Assembly (NCBI RefSeq): GCF_002812125.1
Contig: NZ_NPDQ01000001.1
Span: 558,001 to 622,000, forward strand
Origin: Leptospira brenneri
GTDB taxonomy: Bacteria > Spirochaetota > Leptospiria > Leptospirales > Leptospiraceae
DNA length: 64,000 nt
Direction of reading: 5' to 3'
Shown here one piece after another: positions 45,319 to 53,769 of this stretch (positions are counted from its first letter, which is position 1; the number at the start of each line of letters is the position of its first letter). The position numbers and the translations under genes were made by a program. The notes beneath the pieces are model-generated. The model made no database searches. It saw only the letters and a list, made by a program, of their open reading frames with translations, and was not told where the DNA came from.

Positions 45319-46494
45319 ATGACTCGATTCTCTCTTTTTTACCTTTCGGTTCTCGTATTTGGTTTTTCTTTATCTGCACAGAAAATAGAAGCAGAGTTTT
45401 CTTATAAAACTGACTTTAATGTCAGGCCTACCTTTGTGGAAGGGGATAATCCAGTCTTTGTTAACGGTGGTAAGTGGGTTTATCTAGGAAAAACTGCTGA
45501 TTTTGATGAACCTGGATTTTATTTTTATGATATCGAATCCAAGACGAGAATCTATCGTGCAGTTCCTTTGGAAACTTATTACCTCACTCATCCAACTGAA
45601 TTTATTGGAAAGATAGAATCAACCGGCAAACGATTGCCTTTCACTATTTATGAATTTTTATTCTATGATGAAGTGACTCGTCGAGCTGGTTTTGTTATCG
45701 AAAACAAACATAATTCTACGAATACAAAAAGATATTTTTATATGGGATGGAATCTTGCTACGAGTACCGTTGATGTGGTAAAACAGATTTACGAAATTGC
45801 AGAGACTGATAAGAAGTCTTTTGCGATCAGTGCCAGTATAGGATATTCACCGGAAGATGCCACAGGTTACTTTGTATTTGCAGTGGATGCCGATTTGAAG
45901 GATAATGAATCTACGGATGTCACTGCCTTCATTTATAAAATTCAAAATCAAAATTTGACAAAGTTAAAAGAATATAAATCAAAATTTTATCCTTATACAC
46001 CCGAATTTCATCCAGAATCAAAACAGATACTGATCGCTAGTTATGCGGAATCTTTTCAAAATAGAAATCCAACTGGTTATTTATATAAAATAAATGGAGA
46101 TTCTTTTTCGGAATTTTCTATTCCTTCCACTCCTTATGGAATTAGTTTTTCCAAAGACGGAAAATATTTATATATCGCTGCTGCCGATACTGGGGAAGTT
46201 CGAATGTATCATACGGACAATCTGTCTGAGGTAAAAAAGACAAAATGGGGAACACATGGTCATAAGTTGGGATTTTGGAAAGAAGGAGAATTAGTTTGGG
46301 TTAGAAACTCAGGATTACATATTTATGATCCTATCACCTTAAAACAGAAAAAAGTAATCCCAACTAAAAAATTTTATAAAAACAATGTAAATGTCAGTGG
46401 CTCTGTATTTTTACCTTTTACGAAGTTACTTCTTAGAAACACCTTAGAAGATGTGGCTGGCGGAGCCGCCAACCGCATCTTACTTGCGGAATAA
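45319..46494 (+). CDS. Exported beta-propeller-like protein, unknown function
   Basis: A 391-residue protein with signal peptide TRFSLFYLSVLVFGFSLSA. The rest is all-beta with repeated blades, for example YTPEFHPESKQILIASYA, TPYGISFSKDGKYLYIAAAD and GHKLGFWKEGELVWVR, typical of a WD40/YVTN-like propeller. No catalytic site is visible. Its last codons encode GGAANR inside a strong GC-rich hairpin (46450-46479) that may help end transcription. Neighbours give no clue to a role. Confidence 0.75.
   Translation: MTRFSLFYLSVLVFGFSLSAQKIEAEFSYKTDFNVRPTFVEGDNPVFVNGGKWVYLGKTADFDEPGFYFYDIESKTRIYRAVPLETYYLTHPTEFIGKIESTGKRLPFTIYEFLFYDEVTRRAGFVIENKHNSTNTKRYFYMGWNLATSTVDVVKQIYEIAETDKKSFAISASIGYSPEDATGYFVFAVDADLKDNESTDVTAFIYKIQNQNLTKLKEYKSKFYPYTPEFHPESKQILIASYAESFQNRNPTGYLYKINGDSFSEFSIPSTPYGISFSKDGKYLYIAAADTGEVRMYHTDNLSEVKKTKWGTHGHKLGFWKEGELVWVRNSGLHIYDPITLKQKKVIPTKKFYKNNVNVSGSVFLPFTKLLLRNTLEDVAGGAANRILLAE
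46450..46479 (+). terminator. GC-rich hairpin in the 3' end of the propeller gene
   Basis: GATGTGGCTGGCGG pairs with CCGCCAACCGCATC (two G-T type mismatches) around a two-base loop. It ends 15 bases before the stop codon, and AATAAAAATTTT follows at the stop. It could act in termination; being inside the coding region, it might also be a codon-driven coincidence. Confidence 0.4.
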
Positions 46495-46545
46495 AAATTT
46501 TCCTTACTGCAATAGAGGTGTGGTTCTAAAGCATAAGTAGAGTTT

Positions 46546-47394
46546 TTATTTCCAAGCATTTGCAAAATCTTTTGCGTATTGTGCAAAGGAAATTGGTTCT
46601 TTTCCTGTGAGAGTTTTGACAGTGTTTAGAATCGGACTTGCAAATCCTTCTTTTAAAGCACCAGCAATCATTACAAGGAAAGCCGCGTAATCTTTCGAAA
46701 GGCCAGCAGAAACAAGAGAGGATTCAAAGACTTTTGGATCTACATCTACATAAGCAATTTGTTTTCCACTTACTTTAGTTAAATGATCTGCCACTTGGTT
46801 ATGATCGATAGATTCAGGTCCTGTCAATGTAAATGCTTGGTTTTCATTGTTTGTTGTTGTCAGAAGAACAGAAGCAACCGAAGCAATGTCTCTTGCATCA
46901 ATGAAACTTGTTTTTGCTGATCCACCTGGAAAATAAATTTTTCCATCTTGTTTGATCCCAGCAATCCAAAAGGTATGAAAGTTTTGGTTAAACCAGTTCG
47001 GACGAATGATATTCCAAGGAATCCCTGCTCCTTCGAGCAGTATCTCTGTTTTGCGAAATGGTGCTTCTGGCGGTGCATGGTCTACCCCCATTGCTGTCAT
47101 CAGTACAAGTTTTTTTAAACCAACTTGTTTTGCTTTTTCAATCCAAGGAGACAAAATTTCGTATTGATTGGTTTGGCCTGGAGGGCTTAAAAAATAAGCG
47201 GCGTCCACTTTTTCTAAAACTTCCAAACCCTTTGTGAGTTGGCTAGAATCTGCAAATACCCAATGCAAATTTGAGGAACCTTTTTGAGATTCTGGTTTTC
47301 TTGATCCGGCAAAGACTTCATGTCCCCCGTTTAATAATTCGGTTACGAGATGGCCACCAACGAGTCCAGAACCGCCATATACAAATACTTTCAT
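46546..47394 (-). CDS. NmrA-like NAD(P)-binding oxidoreductase
   Basis: A 282-residue atypical short-chain dehydrogenase. The nucleotide motif is YGGSGLVGGHLV (6-17), followed by AGSRKPES, which suggests NADP(H). MTAMGVDHAP replaces the Ser-Tyr-Lys catalytic site, and IIRPNWFNQNF and SFIDARDIASVASVLL match NmrA/azoreductase-type relatives. It is either a quinone or azo reductase or a redox sensor. It is divergent from an AraC-family gene that probably controls it. Confidence 0.85.
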   Translation of the reverse strand: MKVFVYGGSGLVGGHLVTELLNGGHEVFAGSRKPESQKGSSNLHWVFADSSQLTKGLEVLEKVDAAYFLSPPGQTNQYEILSPWIEKAKQVGLKKLVLMTAMGVDHAPPEAPFRKTEILLEGAGIPWNIIRPNWFNQNFHTFWIAGIKQDGKIYFPGGSAKTSFIDARDIASVASVLLTTTNNENQAFTLTGPESIDHNQVADHLTKVSGKQIAYVDVDPKVFESSLVSAGLSKDYAAFLVMIAGALKEGFASPILNTVKTLTGKEPISFAQYAKDFANAWK

Positions 47395-47454
47395 AAGTTA
47401 TCCTTGATTTCGGAATTGAATCCGTTATTCTTCCTCTAGAATATCCTTAAACTT

Positions 47455-47518
47455 ATAGACTGTCTATGTCGAAAAATATTAAAAAAATGTCCAAAAGTAT
47501 AAAATGGTAGACTTTTGG
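47455..47518. promoter_or_regulatory. Operator-like inverted repeats between the NmrA-like and AraC genes
   Basis: Two dyads share the gap: ATAGAC-T-GTCTAT (47455-47467), and CCAAAAGT-N12-ACTTTTGG (47491-47518), whose arms start 20 bp apart. The spacer of the second holds TATAAAAT, a likely -10, so binding would affect transcription directly. Confidence 0.5.
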
Positions 47519-47541
47519 TGAATATTGGGTGAAAAAGGGTT

Positions 47542-48438
47542 ATGGATCTACTTTCTGATATTCTCTCTTCTGCTGGTTGGAAAAACGACCTACTTTCGAA
47601 AGGCCAAATTTTTGATAGTTTTGGGTTTCATTTCCCATGTGAAAAAAGTGGTGGTTTTCATGTGGTAACACAAGGCGGCTGTTATGCGAGAATCGGCAAA
47701 ACGATGATCCCTCTACATAAAGGAGATTTGATCTTTATCACCCGTGGGACCAACCACGAATTATTATCAGATCCAAAAGCAAAAGTGGTTACCATTGAAC
47801 GATTTTTAGGTGATCAGGAAATTCGTATGAAAAAAGAAAATCCTGTGACCACCTTTGTTTCTGTTCGTTATGAAGTCCCCCCCGGTCCCATCCACCCACT
47901 GTTTTTAGAATTACCAGAATACATTCATATTCCTTATGAAACCATCCAAGCTCACCATGCCCTGGGAGATATCATTCAAATCCTTTCTCGTGAATTGGAG
48001 CTCAATCTTGGAACCGATTTAATTGTGCAGAGACTAACAGATATTTTGTTATACTATATGTTACGAATGTGGCTAGGTCAACATGCAAACTCACAAGCAG
48101 GTTGGATCAAAGCCTTTCATGATACACAAGTTTTGTATGCTTTAGAAAAATTACATAATGGATATGCTAAGGATTGGACAATTGAATCTTTGGCGAAAGA
48201 AACAGGAATTTCTCGTGCCAATCTTGCAAATCGGTTTCGAGATGTACTCGGAATTCCTCCTATGGAATACTTAGCAAAACTTAGAATGGAAAAAGCAAAA
48301 CAAATGTTCCAAAAAGGAAATATGGGATTAGAAGAAGTGGCACAAAATGTTGGTTATGCGTCTGCTTTTTCTTTTTCGAAAGCTTACAAACGAATTTATG
48401 GAAATTCACCGAGCCGAGAGTGGAAAACTGTTGTGTAA
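47542..48438 (+). CDS. AraC-family regulator with cupin sensor domain
   Basis: A 298-residue protein. The N-terminal cupin domain (about 5-180, FHVVTQGGCYARIGK, PLHKGDLIFITRGTNHEL) is of the AraC Cupin_6 type; the C-terminal pair of helix-turn-helix units (about 195-297) includes WTIESLAKETGISRANLANR and GLEEVAQNVGYASAFSFSKA. Regulators of this type often control an adjacent oxidoreductase and respond to small organic compounds. It ends 33 bp inside the convergent sigma factor gene. Confidence 0.88.
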   Translation: MDLLSDILSSAGWKNDLLSKGQIFDSFGFHFPCEKSGGFHVVTQGGCYARIGKTMIPLHKGDLIFITRGTNHELLSDPKAKVVTIERFLGDQEIRMKKENPVTTFVSVRYEVPPGPIHPLFLELPEYIHIPYETIQAHHALGDIIQILSRELELNLGTDLIVQRLTDILLYYMLRMWLGQHANSQAGWIKAFHDTQVLYALEKLHNGYAKDWTIESLAKETGISRANLANRFRDVLGIPPMEYLAKLRMEKAKQMFQKGNMGLEEVAQNVGYASAFSFSKAYKRIYGNSPSREWKTVV

Positions 48439-49275
48439 AAGTGTTCGGATGTTTTCCAACTGATTTTTTTTGGGTAAATATTCTGGGTGGTTACGAAATA
48501 CTTCTGCTGCCTTTCTGATCTTAGAAGTATCTGCCATCATTGGTTTTATTTCTTTCCATCTCCCATCTAATTTCATTTGTTCCGAAAGTTTGAGATAGGA
48601 TTTGATTCTTCCGGCTCTAGTGGCATAACCAATTCGATTCGGGCAATGGCAAGGATTGTTTGCTTTTGTGAGTCCACATTCTTTTCCAAGAAATGTTTCC
48701 ATTTGTTTTCTAGATCTTGATAATTTTTGACGAAATGCTTCTGGACGAATTCCCATCACGGAAGCTCCTTCTTCGCTAGAAGTTTGAAACACTTCTCCCA
48801 AAAGATAAGCCATTCTATATGGCCTCGAAAGACCTTGTAACATAGAGTAGGTGCATGCCACCTGGACATGTAAAACAAGTTCTGAAACATGAGGTGAAGA
48901 TTCTTCTTCCAATGTTACTGTTGGAAATTCAGAAGGAGGATGATACGTGGATTGTGTTCGGTGTAATTCTTCGCGGATGGCTCTGAGATGTACTTTTCGT
49001 CGTTCCATTTTTGATTTTTGTACATTAATTAAATGGTTACTTGCGATTCGATAAATCCAAGTGGAGAGTTTACTTTCTTTACGAAATCCACCCAAGTTGG
49101 TAATCACTTTTACCAAAATTTCTTGAGTGGCATCTTCCGCATCTTCTGGGTTCCATAAAAATTTCAAAGCCAAAGAAAATACTTTTGGTTGGAAGGTTTG
49201 GATTAATTCTTCCAATGCCTTTGTTTTCCCAGCGAGGGAACTTTCTAAAATAGAAAGATGCGGATCATCGATCAT
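48406..49275 (-). CDS. ECF sigma factor with C-terminal extension
   Basis: A 289-residue sigma factor, about 100 longer than a minimal ECF. Region 2 has NPEDAEDATQEILVKVITNL and STWIYRIASNHLINVQK; region 4 has EVFQTSSEEGASVMGIRPEA and FRQKLSRSRKQ. The extension (about 195-289) begins KECGLTKANNPCHCPNRIGY, with Cys spaced as in a possible metal or redox site, and then a helical tail. No anti-sigma gene is adjacent; the extension may control activity instead. It starts in a TAATG overlap with the DUF1304 gene, so the two are coupled. Confidence 0.87.
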   Translation of the reverse strand: MIDDPHLSILESSLAGKTKALEELIQTFQPKVFSLALKFLWNPEDAEDATQEILVKVITNLGGFRKESKLSTWIYRIASNHLINVQKSKMERRKVHLRAIREELHRTQSTYHPPSEFPTVTLEEESSPHVSELVLHVQVACTYSMLQGLSRPYRMAYLLGEVFQTSSEEGASVMGIRPEAFRQKLSRSRKQMETFLGKECGLTKANNPCHCPNRIGYATRAGRIKSYLKLSEQMKLDGRWKEIKPMMADTSKIRKAAEVFRNHPEYLPKKNQLENIRTLLHNSFPLSAR

Positions 49276-49649
49276 TATTTTTTGTTAGCGATCCAATGGA
49301 TAACAAGAGCAAGGAATGCTGGCAAACCTTGTGAAAAGAGAATGGAGAACTTTGCTGTGGCAGAACCATAAATGCCTGCGACCACAATACAGATTAAGAA
49401 AAACAAAATGGTTTGGAATTTTTGGTTTTGGTCTTTGATAAAGAATAGGGCCCAAAAAAGTCCAGCAGCCAAAAACCCATTGTAAAGGCCTTGGTTTTTG
49501 GCCAGTTTTGCAGTGATTTCTGCTGTTTCTGGTGTGAGTTGGAAGGTTTTCATTCCGAACTCGGTTTTCCAAAGGAACATTTCCAATACCAAAATAAACA
49601 CATGTTCGACAGCAACAAAGCCTGTCAGAATGAGTGAAAGAACTTTCAT
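49275..49649 (-). CDS. DUF1304 family membrane protein
   Basis: A 124-residue protein with four hydrophobic helices (about 3-25, 50-70, 78-98, 102-121). The start KVLSLILTGFVAVEHVFILV and the conserved NQGLYNGFLAAGLFW identify DUF1304, of unknown function. It overlaps the downstream sigma-factor start by one base (TAATG), suggesting co-translation and a membrane partner for that sigma factor. Confidence 0.88.
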   Translation of the reverse strand: MKVLSLILTGFVAVEHVFILVLEMFLWKTEFGMKTFQLTPETAEITAKLAKNQGLYNGFLAAGLFWALFFIKDQNQKFQTILFFLICIVVAGIYGSATAKFSILFSQGLPAFLALVIHWIANKK

Positions 49650-50051
49650 AGATTTCTCCTAAAGAATCATTTTCCTTTTGGGACAATTGATTTTAACGTT
49701 TGTGACAAAATGGGAAGAAAAAAATAAAAAAAAAGATTCTGATTCGGGCCAAATTCTAGAGCTCTGAACTTTGTTTGTCTCGTGACTTGTTTTTATGTTG
49801 AGTCAACGGGAATCGAAGAATCAAAGAGTTTTCATTAGAACTTACGAATGTGCTCACTTATAAAATGTTTTTTTAATTAAAGATCATTTCTAATCATTTA
49901 AAAAATACAAGAATTCCGTTAAGAACGTTCCAAATTGCTTCCAAAAACGTTTTGAACGTTCTAGGAGAAATGACTACTAATAAAATCGAATGACAGTCCC
50001 GTATTGAATCTGAAGGATTTTCTTAAATTAATCGACAAAGTGAAAATTTAT
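49650..50051. promoter_or_regulatory. Gap with GAACGTTC palindromes before the Gly-rich lipoprotein
   Basis: No gene seen in this 402-bp stretch. GAACGTTC occurs at 49923-49930 and 49954-49961, 31 bp apart (three helical turns), with AACGTT between (49946-49951). They lie about 90 bp upstream of the start at 50052 and look like an operator pair. Confidence 0.45.
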
Positions 50052-51845
50052 ATGAATCAATCCATTTACTTCTTTAGCATTTTGATTACATCTTTGACTT
50101 TTTTAGGATGTAATCTTTTAACTAATTCACCTAATCCATCAGCTATGTCAGCACTTGCTTTAGCCTTTGGTGGGACTCAATCGGTTACAGATAATGTTGG
50201 TCAGCCAGAAAATCTTAATGATCCCTTGGTACCACCTGTTGATGGAACTCCAACTCCTTCTGCACCATCCAATGATGTTTGTGTCACTGAGACAGGAGCC
50301 TTTTATGTAAGTGGAGATTCAGGCCAAGATTCTAATGATGGTTCGAAGGCATTTCCTGTAAAAACCATTCGGAAGGCTATGGATCTTGTTTCTTCTGGTA
50401 ACGCTATTTGTGTTTCAACTCGATCTAGTAACGCCTCTTATGAAGAAGAAACGGCAACATTAAATGTAAAATCTGGAGTTAGTATATTTGGTGGTTATAC
50501 TTCTAGTTGGGTTCGTGACGAAGTACAAAATCCCACAAAATGGAAAACAAATCGTATCGGTCTTATGTATTCGAATTTGAACGGTGATGCTGAACTTTCA
50601 GGGTTTAATATCACAGCGAAAAATTCAGAAGCATCGAACGAAAGTTCTTATGTAATTTTAATCACGAACGGAACCGCCAAACTTCTATTAAAGAATTTAA
50701 CTTTAAATGCAGGATCAGTTTTCAATGGTAAATCTACCACTCCAGGATCTAGTATAGGTGTTTTAGCATTTAACCTCTCAAAACTAAGGATTGAAAGTTC
50801 CGAAATTCGTTCTGGAGATGCAAGTCATGGTAACGATGGAACGAATGGGAACAGTGGTGTGGCAGGAGGAAAGGGTGGTAATGGGCTCAGCGGAAATTGT
50901 GATGTTTCCCATCCTAATGCTTCTGGTGGTTCAGGTGGAGAACATCCGACCCTTTCTAGTTTGAATGGTTTTGCGGGAGGTCGGGGTGGACAAGCTAGCG
51001 AAAATGGAATCACTGGATTAGGTTCCTGTGGAGGTGTCGGCGGTGGTACGGGAGATCCTGGAGCTGCTGGCCTCAGCCCAACTTGTGCCGTCCAACATGG
51101 GGCCACTGGATCACAAGGTTCATTTTCAGGCACTAACATAGGTACATTTTTTCCTTATTACCAACCAGCTAACGGTAGTGATGGGATAGATGGTTCGAAT
51201 GGTGTTCCCGGTAGCGGGGGAGGCGGAGGTGGAGGCCAACATTGTTCTTTCATGTGTAACAAAGGAACTGGTAATGGAGCAGGCGGTGGAGGTGCTGCTG
51301 GTAGTGGTGGTTTGAAAGGAACGGCAAGCCAAGGTGGCGGTGGTTCTTTTGCTGTTGTTTTGTTGGAGTTGGATGAAGTTCTCATCGATCATACAAAATT
51401 GATTTCAGGCTCAGCGGGCAATGGGGGGAAGGCTGGAAATGGAGGCGATGGTGGTTTAGGCGGAGACAAGGGATTAGGTATTATTTTGTGTACCGGTGAA
51501 GTGGGTAGAGGAGGTGATGGATCTCCTGGAGGAAAAGGTGGCAATGGTGGAGATGGAAGTGCAGGTGGTGGGGGATCTTCGATTGCTCTCGTTTTGAAAT
51601 CGGTAACGAGTCTTTCTGCAAATGATAATACTTTTAAAACGGGGCTAGCAGGTGCAGGCGGCTCTGCCCGCCATTCCTATGCAGGCAATGGAGGGCATTC
51701 CATAGGAGTTTATTCTGTCACCGGAAGTTCCTACACACTTTCTAATTCACAATTTGAATTAGGTACAGAAGGGAGTGCTGGGTCAGTCACAGGTACTGGC
51801 ACATTGGGAATTTCTGGCCGCAAAACAAATCATAGTTGGGATTGA
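50052..51845 (+). CDS. Lipoprotein with beta-helix start and Gly-rich repeats
   Basis: A 597-residue surface-type protein. I chose ATG 50052 because it gives a clean lipoprotein signal (NQSIYFFSILITSLTFLGC); an in-frame TTG at 50004 adds 16 residues. Residues about 85-250 resemble DUF1565/pectin-lyase folds (FYVSGDSGQDSNDGSKAFPV, KTIRKAMDLV). Residues about 260-580 are dominated by Gly-Gly-X and Gly-Asn-Gly triplets (GGNGGDGSAGGGGSS), reminiscent of PE-PGRS proteins and probably a polyglycine-type fold. Leptospires carry many such repeat lipoproteins; adhesion or shielding is inference. A hairpin-poor gap of 53 bp separates it from the convergent lipoprotein. Confidence 0.8.
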   Translation: MNQSIYFFSILITSLTFLGCNLLTNSPNPSAMSALALAFGGTQSVTDNVGQPENLNDPLVPPVDGTPTPSAPSNDVCVTETGAFYVSGDSGQDSNDGSKAFPVKTIRKAMDLVSSGNAICVSTRSSNASYEEETATLNVKSGVSIFGGYTSSWVRDEVQNPTKWKTNRIGLMYSNLNGDAELSGFNITAKNSEASNESSYVILITNGTAKLLLKNLTLNAGSVFNGKSTTPGSSIGVLAFNLSKLRIESSEIRSGDASHGNDGTNGNSGVAGGKGGNGLSGNCDVSHPNASGGSGGEHPTLSSLNGFAGGRGGQASENGITGLGSCGGVGGGTGDPGAAGLSPTCAVQHGATGSQGSFSGTNIGTFFPYYQPANGSDGIDGSNGVPGSGGGGGGGQHCSFMCNKGTGNGAGGGGAAGSGGLKGTASQGGGGSFAVVLLELDEVLIDHTKLISGSAGNGGKAGNGGDGGLGGDKGLGIILCTGEVGRGGDGSPGGKGGNGGDGSAGGGGSSIALVLKSVTSLSANDNTFKTGLAGAGGSARHSYAGNGGHSIGVYSVTGSSYTLSNSQFELGTEGSAGSVTGTGTLGISGRKTNHSWD

Positions 51846-51898
51846 TAAATCAGTTTGTCGCGAAAGCCCTCTGGTTTTCGCAACAAACAATGTGAAAA

Positions 51899-53476
51899 CT
51901 AAGGTTCTTCTTTTGCAGGACGAGTGGAGAGTTGGAGATACCGGGTACTGCTAGGGAGTGTCACAACTGTATCCAGCCGCACTAACCTACCTTGGCAGAC
52001 TTCACAGGCTCTGGCTTCTATCCCTGCAGAGAACCCTGTTTCCGTTGCATTTGTCTCATAATACGCCTTCGTAAACTTACCTGTTTGGTCCAAACGGACT
52101 GTGAGGCTTTGGTTGGCACCAGTCCCTGGGCCTGATTCTATGTTGTTTAGGCTCGTATAACGGACATCTGATTCCATACCTAAGAGTTTCGCTCGGAATT
52201 GGTTGTCCCCAAGATAAGAAACCGATGGGTAAACATCGGAAACACCGTCATCGAGTGTACTCACAAATGTATACCAAAGTGGATTTCCGGACCAATCGGT
52301 CTTAAAGAAAATAAAATTGCGAAAATCATTACTCACTGCCGGCAAAACAGGATTTCCGTAATTCTCGTAATAGTGGCCACCACCAAAAAAACCATCTTCA
52401 CCAGCAATGAGAGAAGACATCAAGGCATTACTTATGGCTGAGTTATTTGATCCCAAATAACTCACGTTAGAGATCCCGAAATTATCGACAGATAAGTTGA
52501 TGGTGATGGGTCGAAAGAGGCTATAATTAGGGTATGGGTGGCCCGAAAGTCCGACGAGATTGCCCGTTGCGGTGCCAGCAAGTACAATATTTCGGTGTGG
52601 GCCAAGAACTGCGGATCGGATGGCAATGGTGGTACCATACTCTCCTGTCAGGTATTTTTGCCGAATTGGGTACCCGTTTCCGCTAATGAGAGCCCAACCC
52701 GTTTCGATGACACTTCCTCCAGCAGAAGCTTGTTCCGCAGGGGGAAATTCAGAAAACCCGATGGATTCATAATAGGTGCTAGTGGTTGCAAAGAAGTAGT
52801 GAATGTTATCGTTTTGATCAACAACGATGGGAGAAAAAGAGTTGTCTAAAGATTCGTTCCCTTTATCCAAATAGGTTTGCCAAATTCGATTTCCCTTTTG
52901 GTCGAATCGTACGAAGAACATAGAGTCCTCGTTGAATTTTTCCGAGATTGGTATAGGAGTGTTTTGCGTTGAATATACGTAAGTTTTTACCACAAAATCA
53001 CCGTTAGCAAATTCAGCTAAATGTGGAATGTGGGAAACGTTTGAGTTGAAACCCGAACCCAGTACACCCAAATAATCCAACCATTCAATTTGAAAGGTCT
53101 TTCCGTTAACAAGGAATACAAAAAATTGAGGCCCAATGGTGAAAGAATAATTTTTTCCCACACCGGATCCGCCACTCCAAACAAGAGCTTCGTTTGTGGC
53201 TCCTAAAACAACCAAATTACCGTTTTTTAATTTGAGAAGATCGTATGCGTAGACTTGGCCAGATCCCGAACCTAATTTGACTTCTCCTCTTAAGTTGGGT
53301 GTGCAAAGACTATTTAGATACGATTCCCAAAGAAAAGTTTCCATAAAACTTTTTGACATTGGGTCTTTGGGATTATTGAGATCCAGTTTACAGTATTGAA
53401 ACTGTATGATAAGGATTGATAAAATAAGAAGCGTGTGAAACTTCCCTCTTACAAGTGATTGTTTTTCCATAACCAA
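51899..53476 (-). CDS. CKLDLNNP lipoprotein, paralogue 1
   Basis: A 525-residue lipoprotein of a Leptospira-type family with the mature start CKLDLNNPKDP (lipid Cys29) after the signal FHTLLILSILIIQFQY. The chain is all-beta and probably a propeller, with recurrent LKNGNLVVLGAT, FANGDFVVKTYV and VDQNDNIHYFF strands, and a C-terminal Cys pair (EARACEVCQGRLVRLD). The ending LSTRPAKEEP is nearly repeated in paralogue 2 (ISTRPAAEEP). The three paralogues in this island differ most in loops, as expected of surface antigens. Role unknown. Confidence 0.78.
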   Translation of the reverse strand: MVMEKQSLVRGKFHTLLILSILIIQFQYCKLDLNNPKDPMSKSFMETFLWESYLNSLCTPNLRGEVKLGSGSGQVYAYDLLKLKNGNLVVLGATNEALVWSGGSGVGKNYSFTIGPQFFVFLVNGKTFQIEWLDYLGVLGSGFNSNVSHIPHLAEFANGDFVVKTYVYSTQNTPIPISEKFNEDSMFFVRFDQKGNRIWQTYLDKGNESLDNSFSPIVVDQNDNIHYFFATTSTYYESIGFSEFPPAEQASAGGSVIETGWALISGNGYPIRQKYLTGEYGTTIAIRSAVLGPHRNIVLAGTATGNLVGLSGHPYPNYSLFRPITINLSVDNFGISNVSYLGSNNSAISNALMSSLIAGEDGFFGGGHYYENYGNPVLPAVSNDFRNFIFFKTDWSGNPLWYTFVSTLDDGVSDVYPSVSYLGDNQFRAKLLGMESDVRYTSLNNIESGPGTGANQSLTVRLDQTGKFTKAYYETNATETGFSAGIEARACEVCQGRLVRLDTVVTLPSSTRYLQLSTRPAKEEP

Positions 53477-53636
53477 ACTAAATTCCTTTTTTAAAAGAAA
53501 TTTTTATCTTTATAAAGTCATTGAAAAAGAAGGGTGATTTTTCTCAAGTTTTTGATGGAAATCCCTATAGGATATATCTATTTCTAGAACATAGGAATTC
53601 GTTTTTTGATTCACGTATTTGATTTCTGTTATTAAA

Positions 53637-53693
53637 TTAGTATATTAATATATTATATATATCTTTTGTTTTAAATGTGCATTAATATACTAA
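53637..53693. repeat. AT-rich 13-bp inverted repeat
   Basis: TTAGTATATTAAT (53637-53649) and ATTAATATACTAA (53681-53693) are perfect complements around a 31-bp AT-rich spacer. It lies in the 293-bp gap between paralogues 1 and 2, both on the minus strand. It could be a cruciform, a weak terminator for paralogue 2, or an operator for paralogue 1. The rest of the gap shows no gene. Confidence 0.6.
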
Positions 53694-53769
53694 AATTTCG
53701 TAGTTTTATGTTTATTTTTTAAACTTTTTGGGTTGAATCCCGAAGTTTTGTAGGTAAATCTTGGATGGT

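Noticed and set aside
46450..46479. Confident intrinsic terminator
   Set aside because: The hairpin is inside the coding region, has mismatches and no proper T-run, so I list it only at low confidence.
50800..51600. CRISPR-like or minisatellite array
   Set aside because: The periodicity is from Gly codons in an open frame; units are not conserved in length or sequence.
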